Source: Acetivibrio sp964564015
GTDB taxonomy: Bacteria > Bacillota > Clostridia > Acetivibrionales > Acetivibrionaceae
Length of the DNA: 64,000 nt
Reading direction: 5' to 3'
Assembly: GCA_964564015.1 (NCBI GenBank)
Contig: CAZLZR010000005.1
Span: 56,771-120,770 of the forward strand
Shown: positions 44,536-54,033 of the stretch, piece after piece
Position numbering within the stretch: the first letter of the stretch is position 1
Layout: every line of letters begins with the position of its first letter
Program-made: the position numbers and the translations under genes
The notes under the pieces: model-generated
The model's input: only the letters and a program-made list of their open reading frames with translations
What the model was told of the DNA's origin: nothing
Databases searched by the model: none

Positions 44536-47430
44536 ATGAAGTTAAGTATCAGAATCAGAACTGCATTTGTAACTGCAATTGCATTAGTACTATGCTCGCT
44601 TAGCCTTTTTCCAAATCAGGTATACGCAGATCCTCAGCGTGGGCGGCCGTACCTCAATTCAGCCAGAACCACCTTTGTAGGTGACAATGGGCAACCGTTG
44701 CGTGGTCCATATACTTCTACCGAATGGTCATCGGCTATTTCCTATGACCAGATTGCAAAAATAAAGGATCTTGGTTTCAATGCCGTGCACCTCTATGCGG
44801 AGTGCTTCGATATCAACTATCCCAATGCCGGAAGCAAAGCGCCCGGATACGCGGCTACCGAAATAGACAAGATAGTGAAAAGCACTCGTGAACTTGGGCT
44901 ATATCTGGTTATAACCATCGGTAACGGTGCCAATAATGGTAACCATAACGCAAGGTATGCCAAAGATTTTTGGAGTTTCTATGCACCACGCTATGCAGAC
45001 GAGACACATGTTCTATACGAGATACACAATGAGCCTGTCGCATGGGGACCACCTTATTCTTCCTCGACAGCTACTCCAACCGGTGCTGTGGAAATGAATG
45101 TGGATGTATATAAGACCATCCGTACATATGCACCAAAAACCCCGGTATTAATTTTAACCTATGCCGTACTTGGCGGGACAGGGGGAGCAACCGAAGCCTT
45201 GAAGGACATACGAGCTTTCAATAGTGCAGTTTTCGGCAAGCAGGACGCAGTTTGGACTAACGAAGCCATGGCCTTCCATGGATATGCAGGCTGGGAGGAA
45301 ACCACCACCGCAGTGGACGGAATACTCAAAGCCGGATATCCATGTTTTATGACCGAGTATGCAGGCGGTGCTTGGGGAAGCGGATTGGGTGGATTTGATA
45401 TCCAGCTTACGTCCGAATTGGAACGTCTGGGTGTTTCCTGGCTTACTTTTCAATATATTCCACCTTCCGGTGTATCCGATGATGTTACAAAGCCGGAATA
45501 TTACTCAACATTAGTTGAAAATGCCGGGCTTTCATGGAAACCAGACTACGGTAATTGGCCGGCAAATCGAGGTGTATACGGCAACGGAGGATTGCCAAGG
45601 AAAACCGCCACCTGGGTCAATAATTTTCTGACTGGTACCACACGTATTGAAGCTGAGGACTTTGACTGGGGTGGCAATAATATCTCCTTTTATGACAAAG
45701 ATTCCGCTAATAAGGGAATGCAGTACCGATCTGATGAAGCGGTAGATATTGAAACGACAAAGGACACCGACGGTGGATACAATATTACTTCGATTGAAGA
45801 TGGAGAATGGCTCGAGTACACCATCTGGGTACAGCACCCAGGTTACTACAATCTCGGACTTCGTGTGGCAAATAACAGCGGAGGCAGTGTTCAGGTGAAA
45901 TTCGGTAATCAGGATAAGACCGGAACATGGGTACTTCCGGCTACCGGAGGTGTTCAGACCTGGAAGACAGATACACGACAGGTATTTCTCGGATCGGGGC
46001 GACAGAAATTGCGTATCAATGCTTTATCCGGCGGATTCAATTTGAATTGGATCGAACTATCTCCGATATCGACAGGACCTATAGCAGATGGAACTTATAA
46101 ATTTTTGAACCGTGCCAATACTTTGACCTTGCAGGAAGTAACCAGCAACAACTCTATTGCAATCAGTAATTACAAGGGAACAACGGATCAACACTGGAAA
46201 ATTCAGCACATCGGTGGTGGTCAATACAGAATTTCATCAGCAGGCAGGGGTTGGAACTGGAACTGGTGGATGGGATTTGGTACTGTCGCTTGGTGGGGAA
46301 CCGGATCCGGTACTTGTTTTATTATCAGACCAACAGGGGATGGTTACTATAGATTTGTGCTGGTTGGTGACGGTACAAATCTGGAAATACCAAGCAGTGG
46401 CTCAGGAAAGATAGAAGGAAGGGCATATCATGAAGGTGCAAATCAGCAGTGGGCTATACAATCACCTTCCGCCCCTATGTTCCCAACGGGATTGAGTGCC
46501 TCACTAAATTCATCCGGCAACGCTGCCAATCTTAAATGGGATACCACGGCTGGTGCAAACAGTTACAACGTCAAGCGTTCTACTACCAGCGCCGGTCCTT
46601 ACACAAATATTGCCACCGGTATTACCTCCACAAACTACACCGATGATAGCGTGGTGTCAGGCATAAAGTACTATTATGTGGTCAGTGCGGTCAGCAGTGG
46701 GGTGGAAACTCTCAACAGTGCTGAAGCGACGTTGTTATACCCTAAACTATCCGGTACTGTTATAGGTACTGCCGGTTCTTGGAATAACTCAGGAAATACA
46801 ATATCCAAGGTTTTTGATAACAACCTGGTCACATACTTCGACGGACCTTCAGGAAGTGGTTGCTGGGCAGGGCTGGACTTTGGTGTTGGCGTAAGCAATG
46901 TCGTTATGCAGATCAATTACTGTCCGCGATCCAACTTTCCACAGCGTATGGTAGGCGGAATATTCCAAGGTGCCAATAAATCTGACTTTAGCGACGCAGT
47001 GACGCTGTTTACCGTTACTTCTCAACCGGCAACAGGCATATTAACTTCGGTAAATGTGACCAATACGGACACCTTTCGCTATGTACGTTATCTGTCTCCA
47101 GATGGAAGCAACGGTAACGTGGCGGAAATACAATTTTTAGGTGCACCAAAATCTGCCTCAATACCAACTCCTACAAATACTCAAATAATATCATCACCAA
47201 CTATCACCCCTACCCCTATTGGAATCAAAGGTGATTTAAATGATGATAACAAAATAAATTCGTTGGACTTTGGAGTATTGAAGCTTCACTTACTAGGAGT
47301 GAGTCGTCTTACAGGAAAGAATCTTTCCAATGGCGATGTTAATGGAGATGGGAATGTAAACTCCATAGATTTTGGATTAATGAAGCAATATTTATTAGGC
47401 ATGATATCTTCTTTTCCAGGACAGCCTTAA
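44536..47430 (+). CDS. Cellulosomal GH5_34-type arabinoxylanase (GH5-CBM6-CBM13-Fn3-CBM62-dockerin)
   Basis: 964 residues. Signal peptide 1-32. The GH5 barrel (about 36-345) has acid/base Glu166 in YEIHNEPVAWG and nucleophile Glu274 in CFMTEYAGG. Then CBM6 (about 368-515, TRIEAEDFDWGGNNIS), a CBM13-like trefoil (about 516-650, YKFLNRANTLTLQ), Fn3 (about 655-735), a CBM62-like galactose-binding domain (about 740-880, ISKVFDNNLVTYFDGPSGSG) and dockerin (about 897-964). This is the domain order of A. thermocellus CtXyl5A, an arabinoxylanase needing arabinose side chains. GGAGG precedes the ATG. It is the only hemicellulase gene here on the plus strand. Confidence 0.93.
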   Translation: MKLSIRIRTAFVTAIALVLCSLSLFPNQVYADPQRGRPYLNSARTTFVGDNGQPLRGPYTSTEWSSAISYDQIAKIKDLGFNAVHLYAECFDINYPNAGSKAPGYAATEIDKIVKSTRELGLYLVITIGNGANNGNHNARYAKDFWSFYAPRYADETHVLYEIHNEPVAWGPPYSSSTATPTGAVEMNVDVYKTIRTYAPKTPVLILTYAVLGGTGGATEALKDIRAFNSAVFGKQDAVWTNEAMAFHGYAGWEETTTAVDGILKAGYPCFMTEYAGGAWGSGLGGFDIQLTSELERLGVSWLTFQYIPPSGVSDDVTKPEYYSTLVENAGLSWKPDYGNWPANRGVYGNGGLPRKTATWVNNFLTGTTRIEAEDFDWGGNNISFYDKDSANKGMQYRSDEAVDIETTKDTDGGYNITSIEDGEWLEYTIWVQHPGYYNLGLRVANNSGGSVQVKFGNQDKTGTWVLPATGGVQTWKTDTRQVFLGSGRQKLRINALSGGFNLNWIELSPISTGPIADGTYKFLNRANTLTLQEVTSNNSIAISNYKGTTDQHWKIQHIGGGQYRISSAGRGWNWNWWMGFGTVAWWGTGSGTCFIIRPTGDGYYRFVLVGDGTNLEIPSSGSGKIEGRAYHEGANQQWAIQSPSAPMFPTGLSASLNSSGNAANLKWDTTAGANSYNVKRSTTSAGPYTNIATGITSTNYTDDSVVSGIKYYYVVSAVSSGVETLNSAEATLLYPKLSGTVIGTAGSWNNSGNTISKVFDNNLVTYFDGPSGSGCWAGLDFGVGVSNVVMQINYCPRSNFPQRMVGGIFQGANKSDFSDAVTLFTVTSQPATGILTSVNVTNTDTFRYVRYLSPDGSNGNVAEIQFLGAPKSASIPTPTNTQIISSPTITPTPIGIKGDLNDDNKINSLDFGVLKLHLLGVSRLTGKNLSNGDVNGDGNVNSIDFGLMKQYLLGMISSFPGQP

Positions 47431-47551
47431 TCAGCATCAACTACTACTTGTCAAATTCCATTGATTTGTAGTTCATAAGAAGTGGCTCCTGTAAAATAAT
47501 TAACGACTCAACTTTCCCTCATATAGCATTTTGAGGCTTATATGTTCAAGG

Positions 47552-47603
47552 GCTGTTGTAAAACTAACCGGACTGAAACAAGTTAGTTTTACAGCAGCTT
47601 TTT
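47552..47603 (+). terminator. Strong intrinsic terminator of the GH5 gene
   Basis: A 17-bp stem (47552-47568 with 47582-47598, one mismatch) is followed by TTTTT. It lies 120 nt after the stop codon. Confidence 0.8.
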
Positions 47604-47721
47604 GTTTAGATTTTGTTTATTCAAATAAAAAGAGAGCATCGCTCCCCTACTTAAAAGTAGTTTTGCGACACTCTCATATTTCGTTATTAATTGAATATTA
47701 ACTAATTTATAGTCCTTGCAT

Positions 47722-49329
47722 TTATACTGCTGGGAAAACTTTTATTATACCCAGCAAATACTGCTTTATCAAACCAAAGTCTATAGAGTTTACTTTACCA
47801 TCTCCATCAACATCAGCATTGGAAAGGTTCGTACCTGTTAGCGGAGTTTGACCTAATAAATGAAGTTTTAACAATGCGAAGTCTATTGAATTCACATTTC
47901 CATCACTATTCAAATCGCCCTTAGTTCCGTTGTTTTCTCCTCCATCATTTGTACTGAATTTCCAAGAGCTAAAATTAAATAAATACCCACTTGAACCTGT
48001 AAATTTAAAAAACACATCGTGAACACCTGTTGCGCCACTAATTGTACTAGTTTTTGTTGTCCAAGTTTGCCAACCTCCAGTTTCTGACACACTACAAGTT
48101 CCAACTAATTTCCCTGTAAGGCTGTCAAGCCTGATTTCAATATTTCCACCTGAAGTAGCACTAGCTACTCTGGCTTCAAAACTTGTTGCACCACTAGTGC
48201 CAAAATCAACTCCTTTTATTTGGATCCAGTCTCCATTCTCTATAAAGCCAACATTTCGTCCGCCTTCACTACATTCTTCAGTCTCAGTACCAGATTCATT
48301 GTACATATTTACAGCAGTATTATTAATATACGGATTTACATACTTTAGTTGTTCCAAACCATCTTGTGTCGGAACTACCTGTTTAATAGTTCCGTCTGAG
48401 TTGTAAAACAACTGATCAATAGCTACATTTCTTTGATATGCAGGTTCTGCACCACGTTGTTTTGCCAGATTTCTGTTGTGATATACGCAATACCAGTTAT
48501 CTTTAAATTCTACAATGGTATGGTGGTTATTGTTGCTATAGTTGTCAGGAGGCTGTGGCAATACAACTCCTTTGTAAGTAAACCCTGTGGTAGGGTTATC
48601 ACTCATCATATACTCAATCTTTGATGCACCCTGGGAAAAATCACTTGCGTATGTAAAATAATACTTTCCTTTATACTTGTGCATATATGAAGCTTCAAAA
48701 AAGCGTGGGGCACTCATTGTTGTTGCAGAACCCACTGTGCTTATCATATCATTTCCTAACTTGATAACTCTGATATTGTTTTGTCCATTTCCTCCAAAGT
48801 ACATATATGCCTGACCGTCATCATCAACAAACACGCCGGGATCAAACAACCACATATTAGTAGCAGGTTGTACACCGGGTGTACTTCCAGTGATTAAAGC
48901 ACGAGGAAGGGGATCTTTAAAGGGACCGGTAGGACTATCACTTACTGCAACTCCAATACCATTTCCACCATTACCATAATACATATAAAACTTATTATTG
49001 CGGTACACAATTGAAGGTGCCCAGGAAACTCCCGCCCAACTGGAATCTCTTTTGGCGTTGAAAACTTCCCCATGGTCTGTCCAGTTTTTCAAATCATCCG
49101 TAGAAATACAAGTAATGTCTGGGATATTGTAGGTAGTCTGTCCGGCTGTTGCATCTGAGTCGTGTGAACAGTAAACATAAAGTCTGCCGTTATACACTAC
49201 CGCAGTTGGGTCTGCTGTATAACGCTGAGAAAAAATCGGATAGTCCGCAAACCCTTTTTCCGGGATAATCAACATCATGATACTGATGGTGAAGACTATC
49301 AACCACACCTTGCTGAATTTTCTTAGCAT
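47722..49329 (-). CDS. Cellulosomal GH43 with CBM6 and dockerin
   Basis: 535 residues. Signal peptide 1-28. GH43 propeller about 32-330: base Asp40 in RYTADPTAVVYNGR, Asp163 in LFDPGVFVDDDGQAYMYFGG, acid Glu212 in RFFEASYMHKYKG. CBM6 about 345-465 (GTETEECSEGGRNVGFIENG), short Gly/Asn linker, dockerin about 472-535. It is related to the GH43 at 30880 but not identical, so a different specificity on arabinoxylan or arabinan is likely. Monocistronic, with a SigI-type promoter 125-155 nt upstream. Convergent to the GH5 gene. Confidence 0.9.
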   Translation of the reverse strand: MLRKFSKVWLIVFTISIMMLIIPEKGFADYPIFSQRYTADPTAVVYNGRLYVYCSHDSDATAGQTTYNIPDITCISTDDLKNWTDHGEVFNAKRDSSWAGVSWAPSIVYRNNKFYMYYGNGGNGIGVAVSDSPTGPFKDPLPRALITGSTPGVQPATNMWLFDPGVFVDDDGQAYMYFGGNGQNNIRVIKLGNDMISTVGSATTMSAPRFFEASYMHKYKGKYYFTYASDFSQGASKIEYMMSDNPTTGFTYKGVVLPQPPDNYSNNNHHTIVEFKDNWYCVYHNRNLAKQRGAEPAYQRNVAIDQLFYNSDGTIKQVVPTQDGLEQLKYVNPYINNTAVNMYNESGTETEECSEGGRNVGFIENGDWIQIKGVDFGTSGATSFEARVASATSGGNIEIRLDSLTGKLVGTCSVSETGGWQTWTTKTSTISGATGVHDVFFKFTGSSGYLFNFSSWKFSTNDGGENNGTKGDLNSDGNVNSIDFALLKLHLLGQTPLTGTNLSNADVDGDGKVNSIDFGLIKQYLLGIIKVFPAV

Positions 49330-49452
49330 AAAAAAACACTCCCTTATAATTTTATTTAAATTCTTCAGTTACAAAACCTTAACATAAAAAGCTCTTTGTC
49401 TGAATTTCTAAAACAGTGAGGAAAATTATTATACAACCATCTCATTATATTA

Positions 49453-49483
49453 ATTACGAAGTAAATATTTTTTTTAAGTTGGG
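49453..49483 (-). promoter_or_regulatory. SigI-type promoter of the GH43 gene at 47722
   Basis: Minus strand: CCCAAC (49478-49483), TTAAAAAAAA, 19 bp, CGTAAT (49453-49458). It shares CCCAACTTAAAAAAA with the site at 44245-44275. Confidence 0.65.
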
Positions 49484-49670
49484 AATTTGATTGAATTCAA
49501 ATATATTTTTTTAAGAGAAGATCGAACCCTATCCTATAGAGATTACAGATATATCGATTTTTAGTACAATTCACCTTAAGGCGTGGTTTTCTGCGATATC
49601 ACTACTACATTTTATCAAACTATAATTTTCTATTCCATTCATCCTTAATAAATTCTTATAAATACATAAT

Positions 49671-49701
49671 GCACACGCAGATTAAATATATCTACGTGTG
49701 C
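49671..49701 (-). terminator. Hairpin after the CNNM/HlyC-type gene
   Basis: GCACACGCAGAT pairs with ATCTACGTGTGC (one mismatch). It lies 67 nt past the stop of the gene at 49768. The T-run is weak. Other than this and the SigI-type promoter, nothing is seen at 49330-49767. Confidence 0.45.
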
Positions 49702-49767
49702 TTAATTTACCTTAACGTTTACAACAATATAAGTTTTAGTCCTCCTAAAACTATTATCCTAGTGCAC

Positions 49768-51075
49768 TTACGCCTTGCATACTTTAACCTTAGCCACCCT
49801 TTTTTCATCTACTTTGGCAACCTTAAATAGGATACCGTTAAATTCCACACTAGGACTGTCCTCTTTATCGGGTATTCTGCCTAGCTGTCCTATTACAAAA
49901 CCACTTAATGTATCATAATCTTCAGTTGGAAGCTCCACCTCAAGGTAGTCACTCACGGTTGTCAGGCTGGTTGTACCGTTTATAATAAATGTGTTTTCGT
50001 CTAGTTTATCTATATCCTTCTCAACTTCATCGTCCTCATCAAATATATTACCGACAATTTCCTCTATCAGATCTTCTAAAGAAACAATACCTGCTGTTCC
50101 TCCATATTCATCAATAATAACAGCCAAATGGGTACTCGTCTTTTGAAGCTCCTTGAACAGTTCATCTGTTCTTTTGGAAGCAGGGACGAAATACGGTTTT
50201 CTTATAATGTTTCTAAGGTTAAACTTATCTTTGTCACCATTTTCAGCCAAATATTTTATAAGGTACTTTGAATGCATTATTCCTATTATGTTGTCGATGT
50301 TGTCTTCATAAACAGGTATTCTTGAATACTTTTCTGCATTTATAAACTTAGTCACTTCATCAAGGCTTGCATCGACGGGCAAAGCTGCTATTTCTGTTCT
50401 ATGAGTCATTATTTCAGAGACAATTTTATTATTAAATTCGAAAATATTATTGATCATCTCTTTTTCAGTTTCGTCAATAGTTCCTCTTTCCTCCCCGACA
50501 TCCACCATCATCCTTATTTCTTCTTCCGTAACATTTTCATCTTCCTTTGATGGGTCAACGCCAAACAAACGTACAATGGTGTTTGTGGATAATGTAAGGA
50601 ATTTCACAAAGGGTAAAGTCACTACAGATAAAAAAGTCAAAGGTGCAGCAACAAGCATAGCAATAGGTTCCGCCTTTTTCATTGCCAGTCTCTTAGGTGC
50701 CAATTCCCCAAAAACAAGAGAAAAATATGATAATAATATCGTAATCAGTACCATAGAAACACTTGCAAGCACACCCTCAGGAATAGCCACTCCTGTAAGC
50801 TGTATCAATTTGACCAGTCTTTCTGTAAATTTATCTGCTGCAAAGGCACTTGCAAAAAAACCGGCAAGTGTTATGCCTATCTGAATAGTTGCAAGAAACC
50901 TGCTAGGCTCTTCTACAAGTTTCTTAAGTAAAATAGCTTTTTTATTACCTTCCTCAGCCATCAATTTCAATTTAGTATCATTTAATGAGATTAATGCAAT
51001 CTCGGAAGCTGCAAAAAACGCATTCAGCACTATGAGTAAAATTAAAACCAGTATTTCGGTAAACAAATTTTTCAT
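49768..51075 (-). CDS. CNNM/HlyC-CorC family membrane protein with CBS pair
   Basis: 435 residues. The N-terminal CNNM (DUF21) domain (about 1-190) has three to four membrane helices and NAFFAASEIALISLND. A CBS pair follows (about 210-335, MTHRTEIAALPVDASLDEV and FVPASKRTDELFKEL), then a CorC/HlyC C-terminal domain (about 350-435, TLSGFVIGQLGRIP). Members are thought to export Mg2+ or Co2+; the old name hemolysin is not informative. The next gene upstream is a 33-codon frame with its own terminator, so this gene may be expressed by readthrough. Confidence 0.9.
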   Translation of the reverse strand: MKNLFTEILVLILLIVLNAFFAASEIALISLNDTKLKLMAEEGNKKAILLKKLVEEPSRFLATIQIGITLAGFFASAFAADKFTERLVKLIQLTGVAIPEGVLASVSMVLITILLSYFSLVFGELAPKRLAMKKAEPIAMLVAAPLTFLSVVTLPFVKFLTLSTNTIVRLFGVDPSKEDENVTEEEIRMMVDVGEERGTIDETEKEMINNIFEFNNKIVSEIMTHRTEIAALPVDASLDEVTKFINAEKYSRIPVYEDNIDNIIGIMHSKYLIKYLAENGDKDKFNLRNIIRKPYFVPASKRTDELFKELQKTSTHLAVIIDEYGGTAGIVSLEDLIEEIVGNIFDEDDEVEKDIDKLDENTFIINGTTSLTTVSDYLEVELPTEDYDTLSGFVIGQLGRIPDKEDSPSVEFNGILFKVAKVDEKRVAKVKVCKA

Positions 51076-51094
51076 CCTCCAATTAATTATTAAG

Positions 51095-51145
51095 TCAAAT
51101 AAAAAAAGGCATAACTATCCTGTATTCAAGGATTTACGGCCTCCT
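51095..51145 (-). terminator. Terminator-like hairpin between small gene and CNNM gene
   Basis: Minus strand: GGCC at about 51141-51138, inner stem ATCCT/AGGAT with loop TGAATAC, closing GCC, then seven T (51107-51101). It directly follows the stop of the small frame at 51134. Confidence 0.5.
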
Positions 51146-51235
51146 GTAAAACTTAGCTTTTAATCGGTTTTTAACTCTTGACTGTGCTCTACATAGTGCC
51201 CTACTACATCGTATATCTTCCGGAATATCGTCCAT
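51134..51235 (-). CDS. Small basic protein of 33 residues, unrecognised
   Basis: The frame starts MDDIPEDIRCSRALCRAQSR and ends KAKFYRRP. Support is positional: GGGGGTGATA lies eight nt before the ATG, a promoter (TTGACA 51296-51301, 18 bp, TATATT 51272-51277) lies upstream, and a hairpin with T-run follows the stop. The first ten residues are acidic and the rest strongly basic, which suggests nucleic-acid binding or a leader peptide. I recognise no family. It may also be an attenuator leader for the CNNM gene. Confidence 0.4.
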   Translation of the reverse strand: MDDIPEDIRCSRALCRAQSRVKNRLKAKFYRRP

Positions 51236-51544
51236 TCCATTATCACCCCCAAATAAACTGTATTATAACATAATATATTATATATCCTTCTTAACTGTCA
51301 AGAATAAATAAAGGAATATTTCCGCCTTTAAATAATTTGTAATCCTTTTAACTTTACCTACCTTGATATTTCCATTTATTCCGCATCGTTCTACCATACT
51401 GCTTCTGTATAGATATATAAATCCAGTGCTTTCTAAAGTTAATAATCCTATTATTTCATACGACATGTTTAAATAAACTTTCTATGTTTTTGCTCCAGAA
51501 ACAAATTCTGTACAAGGTATCAACACCTTGTAATAAAATCATTT
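51236..51544. other. Intergenic region after trpF
   Basis: It holds the promoter of the small gene (51272-51301, minus) and a hairpin ACAAGGT/ACCTTGT (51512-51531) 14 nt after trpF, a possible weak terminator of the trp operon. A 62-codon frame at 51278-51466 lacks support. Confidence 0.4.
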
Positions 51545-52216
51545 TCAAATCATAACCTTATTGATTAATTCCCTAATTTTTTCATGGTTCTTTTGATTCG
51601 GTTTATCCTCAACACCTGTCAATACATCTACTGCATAGGGATGTACCTGTTGGACAACTATAGATATGTTAACTGCATTCAGCCCGCCTGCAAGGATGAC
51701 AGGTATAGTACTCACCTTCTGCACAGCCTCAAATATTGATAAATCTACGGCAACTCCGGTCCCACCAGGCATTGAAGAAGTGTATGAATCCACCAAAATC
51801 GCTGATACCCCTGTTTTCAAGAGCTCCCTTGCGGCAATAACGGGGTCGGTAATCTCAAAATCGCAATTGCCCATGCTGTCCATGCGCAAAGCCTTTATTA
51901 CTTTAACTCCTTTGGGTTTCAGCTGCTTCGAAATTTCTTCCACATCTTCAAGTGTTTCTTTATAATGAAGCTGCACTGCGTCAGGACAGGTTTTGTTCAC
52001 TATGTCCAGAATGCTTTTAACCTCTCCTCCCGTCACCAAGCATGTGCTTACAAAGGGCGGAACCTGCTCTATAAGTTCACGGGCATCGCTCACCTTCAGA
52101 TTCCACGGAACAGACACGGGATATTCAACCACAAACCCAAGCATGTGAACTCCCGCCTGTACGCAAAAATTCACATCATTCCGGTTCATCAATCCGCAAA
52201 TTTTAACTCGCGTCAT
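51545..52216 (-). CDS. trpF: Phosphoribosylanthranilate isomerase
   Basis: 223 residues from ATG 52216, six nt after GGAGGT (part of the trpC stop region). A TIM barrel that opens PRA to CdRP. TRVKICGLMNRNDVNFC holds the catalytic Cys, and DSYTSSMPGGTGVAVDLS the catalytic Asp and the phosphate loop. ILAGGLNAVNI marks the second phosphate-binding strand. Last gene of trpBADCF. Confidence 0.95.
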   Translation of the reverse strand: MTRVKICGLMNRNDVNFCVQAGVHMLGFVVEYPVSVPWNLKVSDARELIEQVPPFVSTCLVTGGEVKSILDIVNKTCPDAVQLHYKETLEDVEEISKQLKPKGVKVIKALRMDSMGNCDFEITDPVIAARELLKTGVSAILVDSYTSSMPGGTGVAVDLSIFEAVQKVSTIPVILAGGLNAVNISIVVQQVHPYAVDVLTGVEDKPNQKNHEKIRELINKVMI

Positions 52217-52220
52217 GGTT

Positions 52221-52946
52221 TTACCTCCCCGGTTCACTAAAGTTTATATACATTTCCACAGGATCCTTTGCCTTAAGAATCGCCGTGCCTACAAGAACTG
52301 CATGTGCTCCTGCTGCTACAGCACGTGCCGCATCTTCTTTTGAGGAAATGGAACTTTCACTCACCAGCAAAGCTCCCGGCGGCACCATTGCTGCCAGCTT
52401 TTCAGTAGTGTTTACATTTCCGTCGTCTGTTTCAAACTCAACTATATTCCGGTTGTTAATCCCTAAAAAAGTCAATTCCAGATCTCTGACAGACATTATT
52501 TCATCCTGACTGTGTGTTTCAACCAAAGGCTCCAATCCCAGCTTATATGCCTCTTCTATAAGTGTAAAAAGTTGTGTTTTTTCCAGCATCGACGCTATCA
52601 ACAGAACACCAGACGCACCAATCTCAACACTCTCTTGCAATTGTTCCCGTGTGGAAATAAAATCCTTGCGCAAAATAGGAACCGAAACTACCTTTGCAAT
52701 ATTATACAACAGTTCCGGAGAACCACCATAATGTGTGTCTTCAGTTACAACCGAAATAACAGGAACACCTGCTGCATTGAGCTCACCGGCAATTGCAACA
52801 GGATCCCGTCCCATAAGCAAGTCACCTTCACCGGGTGACTTGCATTTAATATCTGTTATAACGGGAATTAATCCTGTACTTTTCTTATCCCAAAGTGCTG
52901 AAGAACATTTAGCACATTTCTTCCCGCTGTCACATATTTTTCTCAT
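52221..52946 (-). CDS. trpC: Indole-3-glycerol phosphate synthase
   Basis: 241 residues, about 15 shorter than usual at the N-terminus, where two CxxC-like pairs (CDSGKKCAKC) replace the first helix. Catalytic residues are kept: ITDIKCKSPGEG (Lys), PILRKDFISTREQL (Lys), LVETHSQDE (Glu), GINNRNIVEF (Asn), LLVSESSIS (Glu, Ser). It converts CdRP to indole-glycerol phosphate. Overlap-close to trpD (6 nt) and trpF. The N-terminal Cys cluster is unusual for TrpC. Confidence 0.92.
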   Translation of the reverse strand: MRKICDSGKKCAKCSSALWDKKSTGLIPVITDIKCKSPGEGDLLMGRDPVAIAGELNAAGVPVISVVTEDTHYGGSPELLYNIAKVVSVPILRKDFISTREQLQESVEIGASGVLLIASMLEKTQLFTLIEEAYKLGLEPLVETHSQDEIMSVRDLELTFLGINNRNIVEFETDDGNVNTTEKLAAMVPPGALLVSESSISSKEDAARAVAAGAHAVLVGTAILKAKDPVEMYINFSEPGR

Positions 52947-52952
52947 TTCCTT

Positions 52953-53984
52953 TTATACCACCGTTCTATAATCATGAGATGCAACTTTGAGTTCATTGAG
53001 TTTATTCTGCGCAGCTCCACTGTCGATAATTTCATTGGCAAGCTTAATTCCTTCCTTGAAGGAATCCGCTTTATTTCCTATCATTAAGGCACCTGCCGCA
53101 TTCAACACAACTGCATTTCTACGCGGTCCCTTATCTTTTCCCGAGAAAACATTTCTGATCATAACAGCGTTTTCCTCAGGGGTTCCTGTAGCTATTTCTT
53201 CAAGAGTGCAACGGGACAAACCAAAATCCTCCGGTGCTATTTCATACGTGGTAATTTTACCATTATTAAGTTCATTCACTCTGGTTTTTCCCAAGAGAGA
53301 AATTTCATCGAGACCGTCAAGACCGTGCACAAACAGTCCTCTTGTATATCCAACCGATGCTGCGACATGTGAAACTGTATCTAAAAGTTCAGGCTTGTAA
53401 ATTCCCATAACATGTCTGCTTGCTTTAGACGGGTTAATCAATGGTCCTATTATTGTATAGAATATGGTTTTGATTCCCAAATCCTTTTCCGGTGGAAGAA
53501 CCTTGCCCATAACCGGATGGAATAATGGCGCATAGAGAAATGCAATACCAATATCTTCGATAAGTTTTTCGACACCTTTTGGGGTTTGGTTGATTTCTAT
53601 ACCTAGTGCCTCGAGTACGTCAGCACTTCCGGAAAGGCTTGATATCGAACGGCTTCCGTGCTTGGCTACAGGAATACCTGCCGCTGCAGCTACAAAAGCA
53701 ACTGATGTAGATATGTTAAATGTACTCAGACCACCACCTGTGCCACATGTATCCATAAGTTCGTCATCCACTTGCGGAGAGATATGTATACAATTGTCAC
53801 GCATAGCCTTGGCAATTGCCGTAATCTCTGTCAAAGTCGGTCCCTTCATTAATAGAGCCACCTGAAAACCTGCAATCTGAACATCACTAAGCTCGTCATT
53901 TTTAATTGCGACAATCAGACTATATGCCTCATCAGCTGTTAAATCCTCTCTTGCCGTCAATTTCTTCAACACATTTTTAACCAT
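52953..53984 (-). CDS. trpD: Anthranilate phosphoribosyltransferase
   Basis: 343 residues. Transfers phosphoribose from PRPP to anthranilate. DTCGTGGGLSTFNISTSVAF is the PRPP loop and KHGSRSISSLSGSADVLEAL the anthranilate site, followed by FLYAPLFHPVMG. It stands 49 nt after trpA and 6 nt before trpC. trpE and trpG, which make its substrate, are not in the window. Confidence 0.96.
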   Translation of the reverse strand: MVKNVLKKLTAREDLTADEAYSLIVAIKNDELSDVQIAGFQVALLMKGPTLTEITAIAKAMRDNCIHISPQVDDELMDTCGTGGGLSTFNISTSVAFVAAAAGIPVAKHGSRSISSLSGSADVLEALGIEINQTPKGVEKLIEDIGIAFLYAPLFHPVMGKVLPPEKDLGIKTIFYTIIGPLINPSKASRHVMGIYKPELLDTVSHVAASVGYTRGLFVHGLDGLDEISLLGKTRVNELNNGKITTYEIAPEDFGLSRCTLEEIATGTPEENAVMIRNVFSGKDKGPRRNAVVLNAAGALMIGNKADSFKEGIKLANEIIDSGAAQNKLNELKVASHDYRTVV

Positions 53985-54033
53985 TCTAATCTCTCCTCAT
54001 CTCAATCTACTTTTCATAGATTTATTAACTCTT

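Noticed and set aside
51278..51466. 62-codon minus-strand frame after trpF
   Set aside because: No ribosome site, overlaps the promoter of the small gene, composition like random AT-rich DNA.
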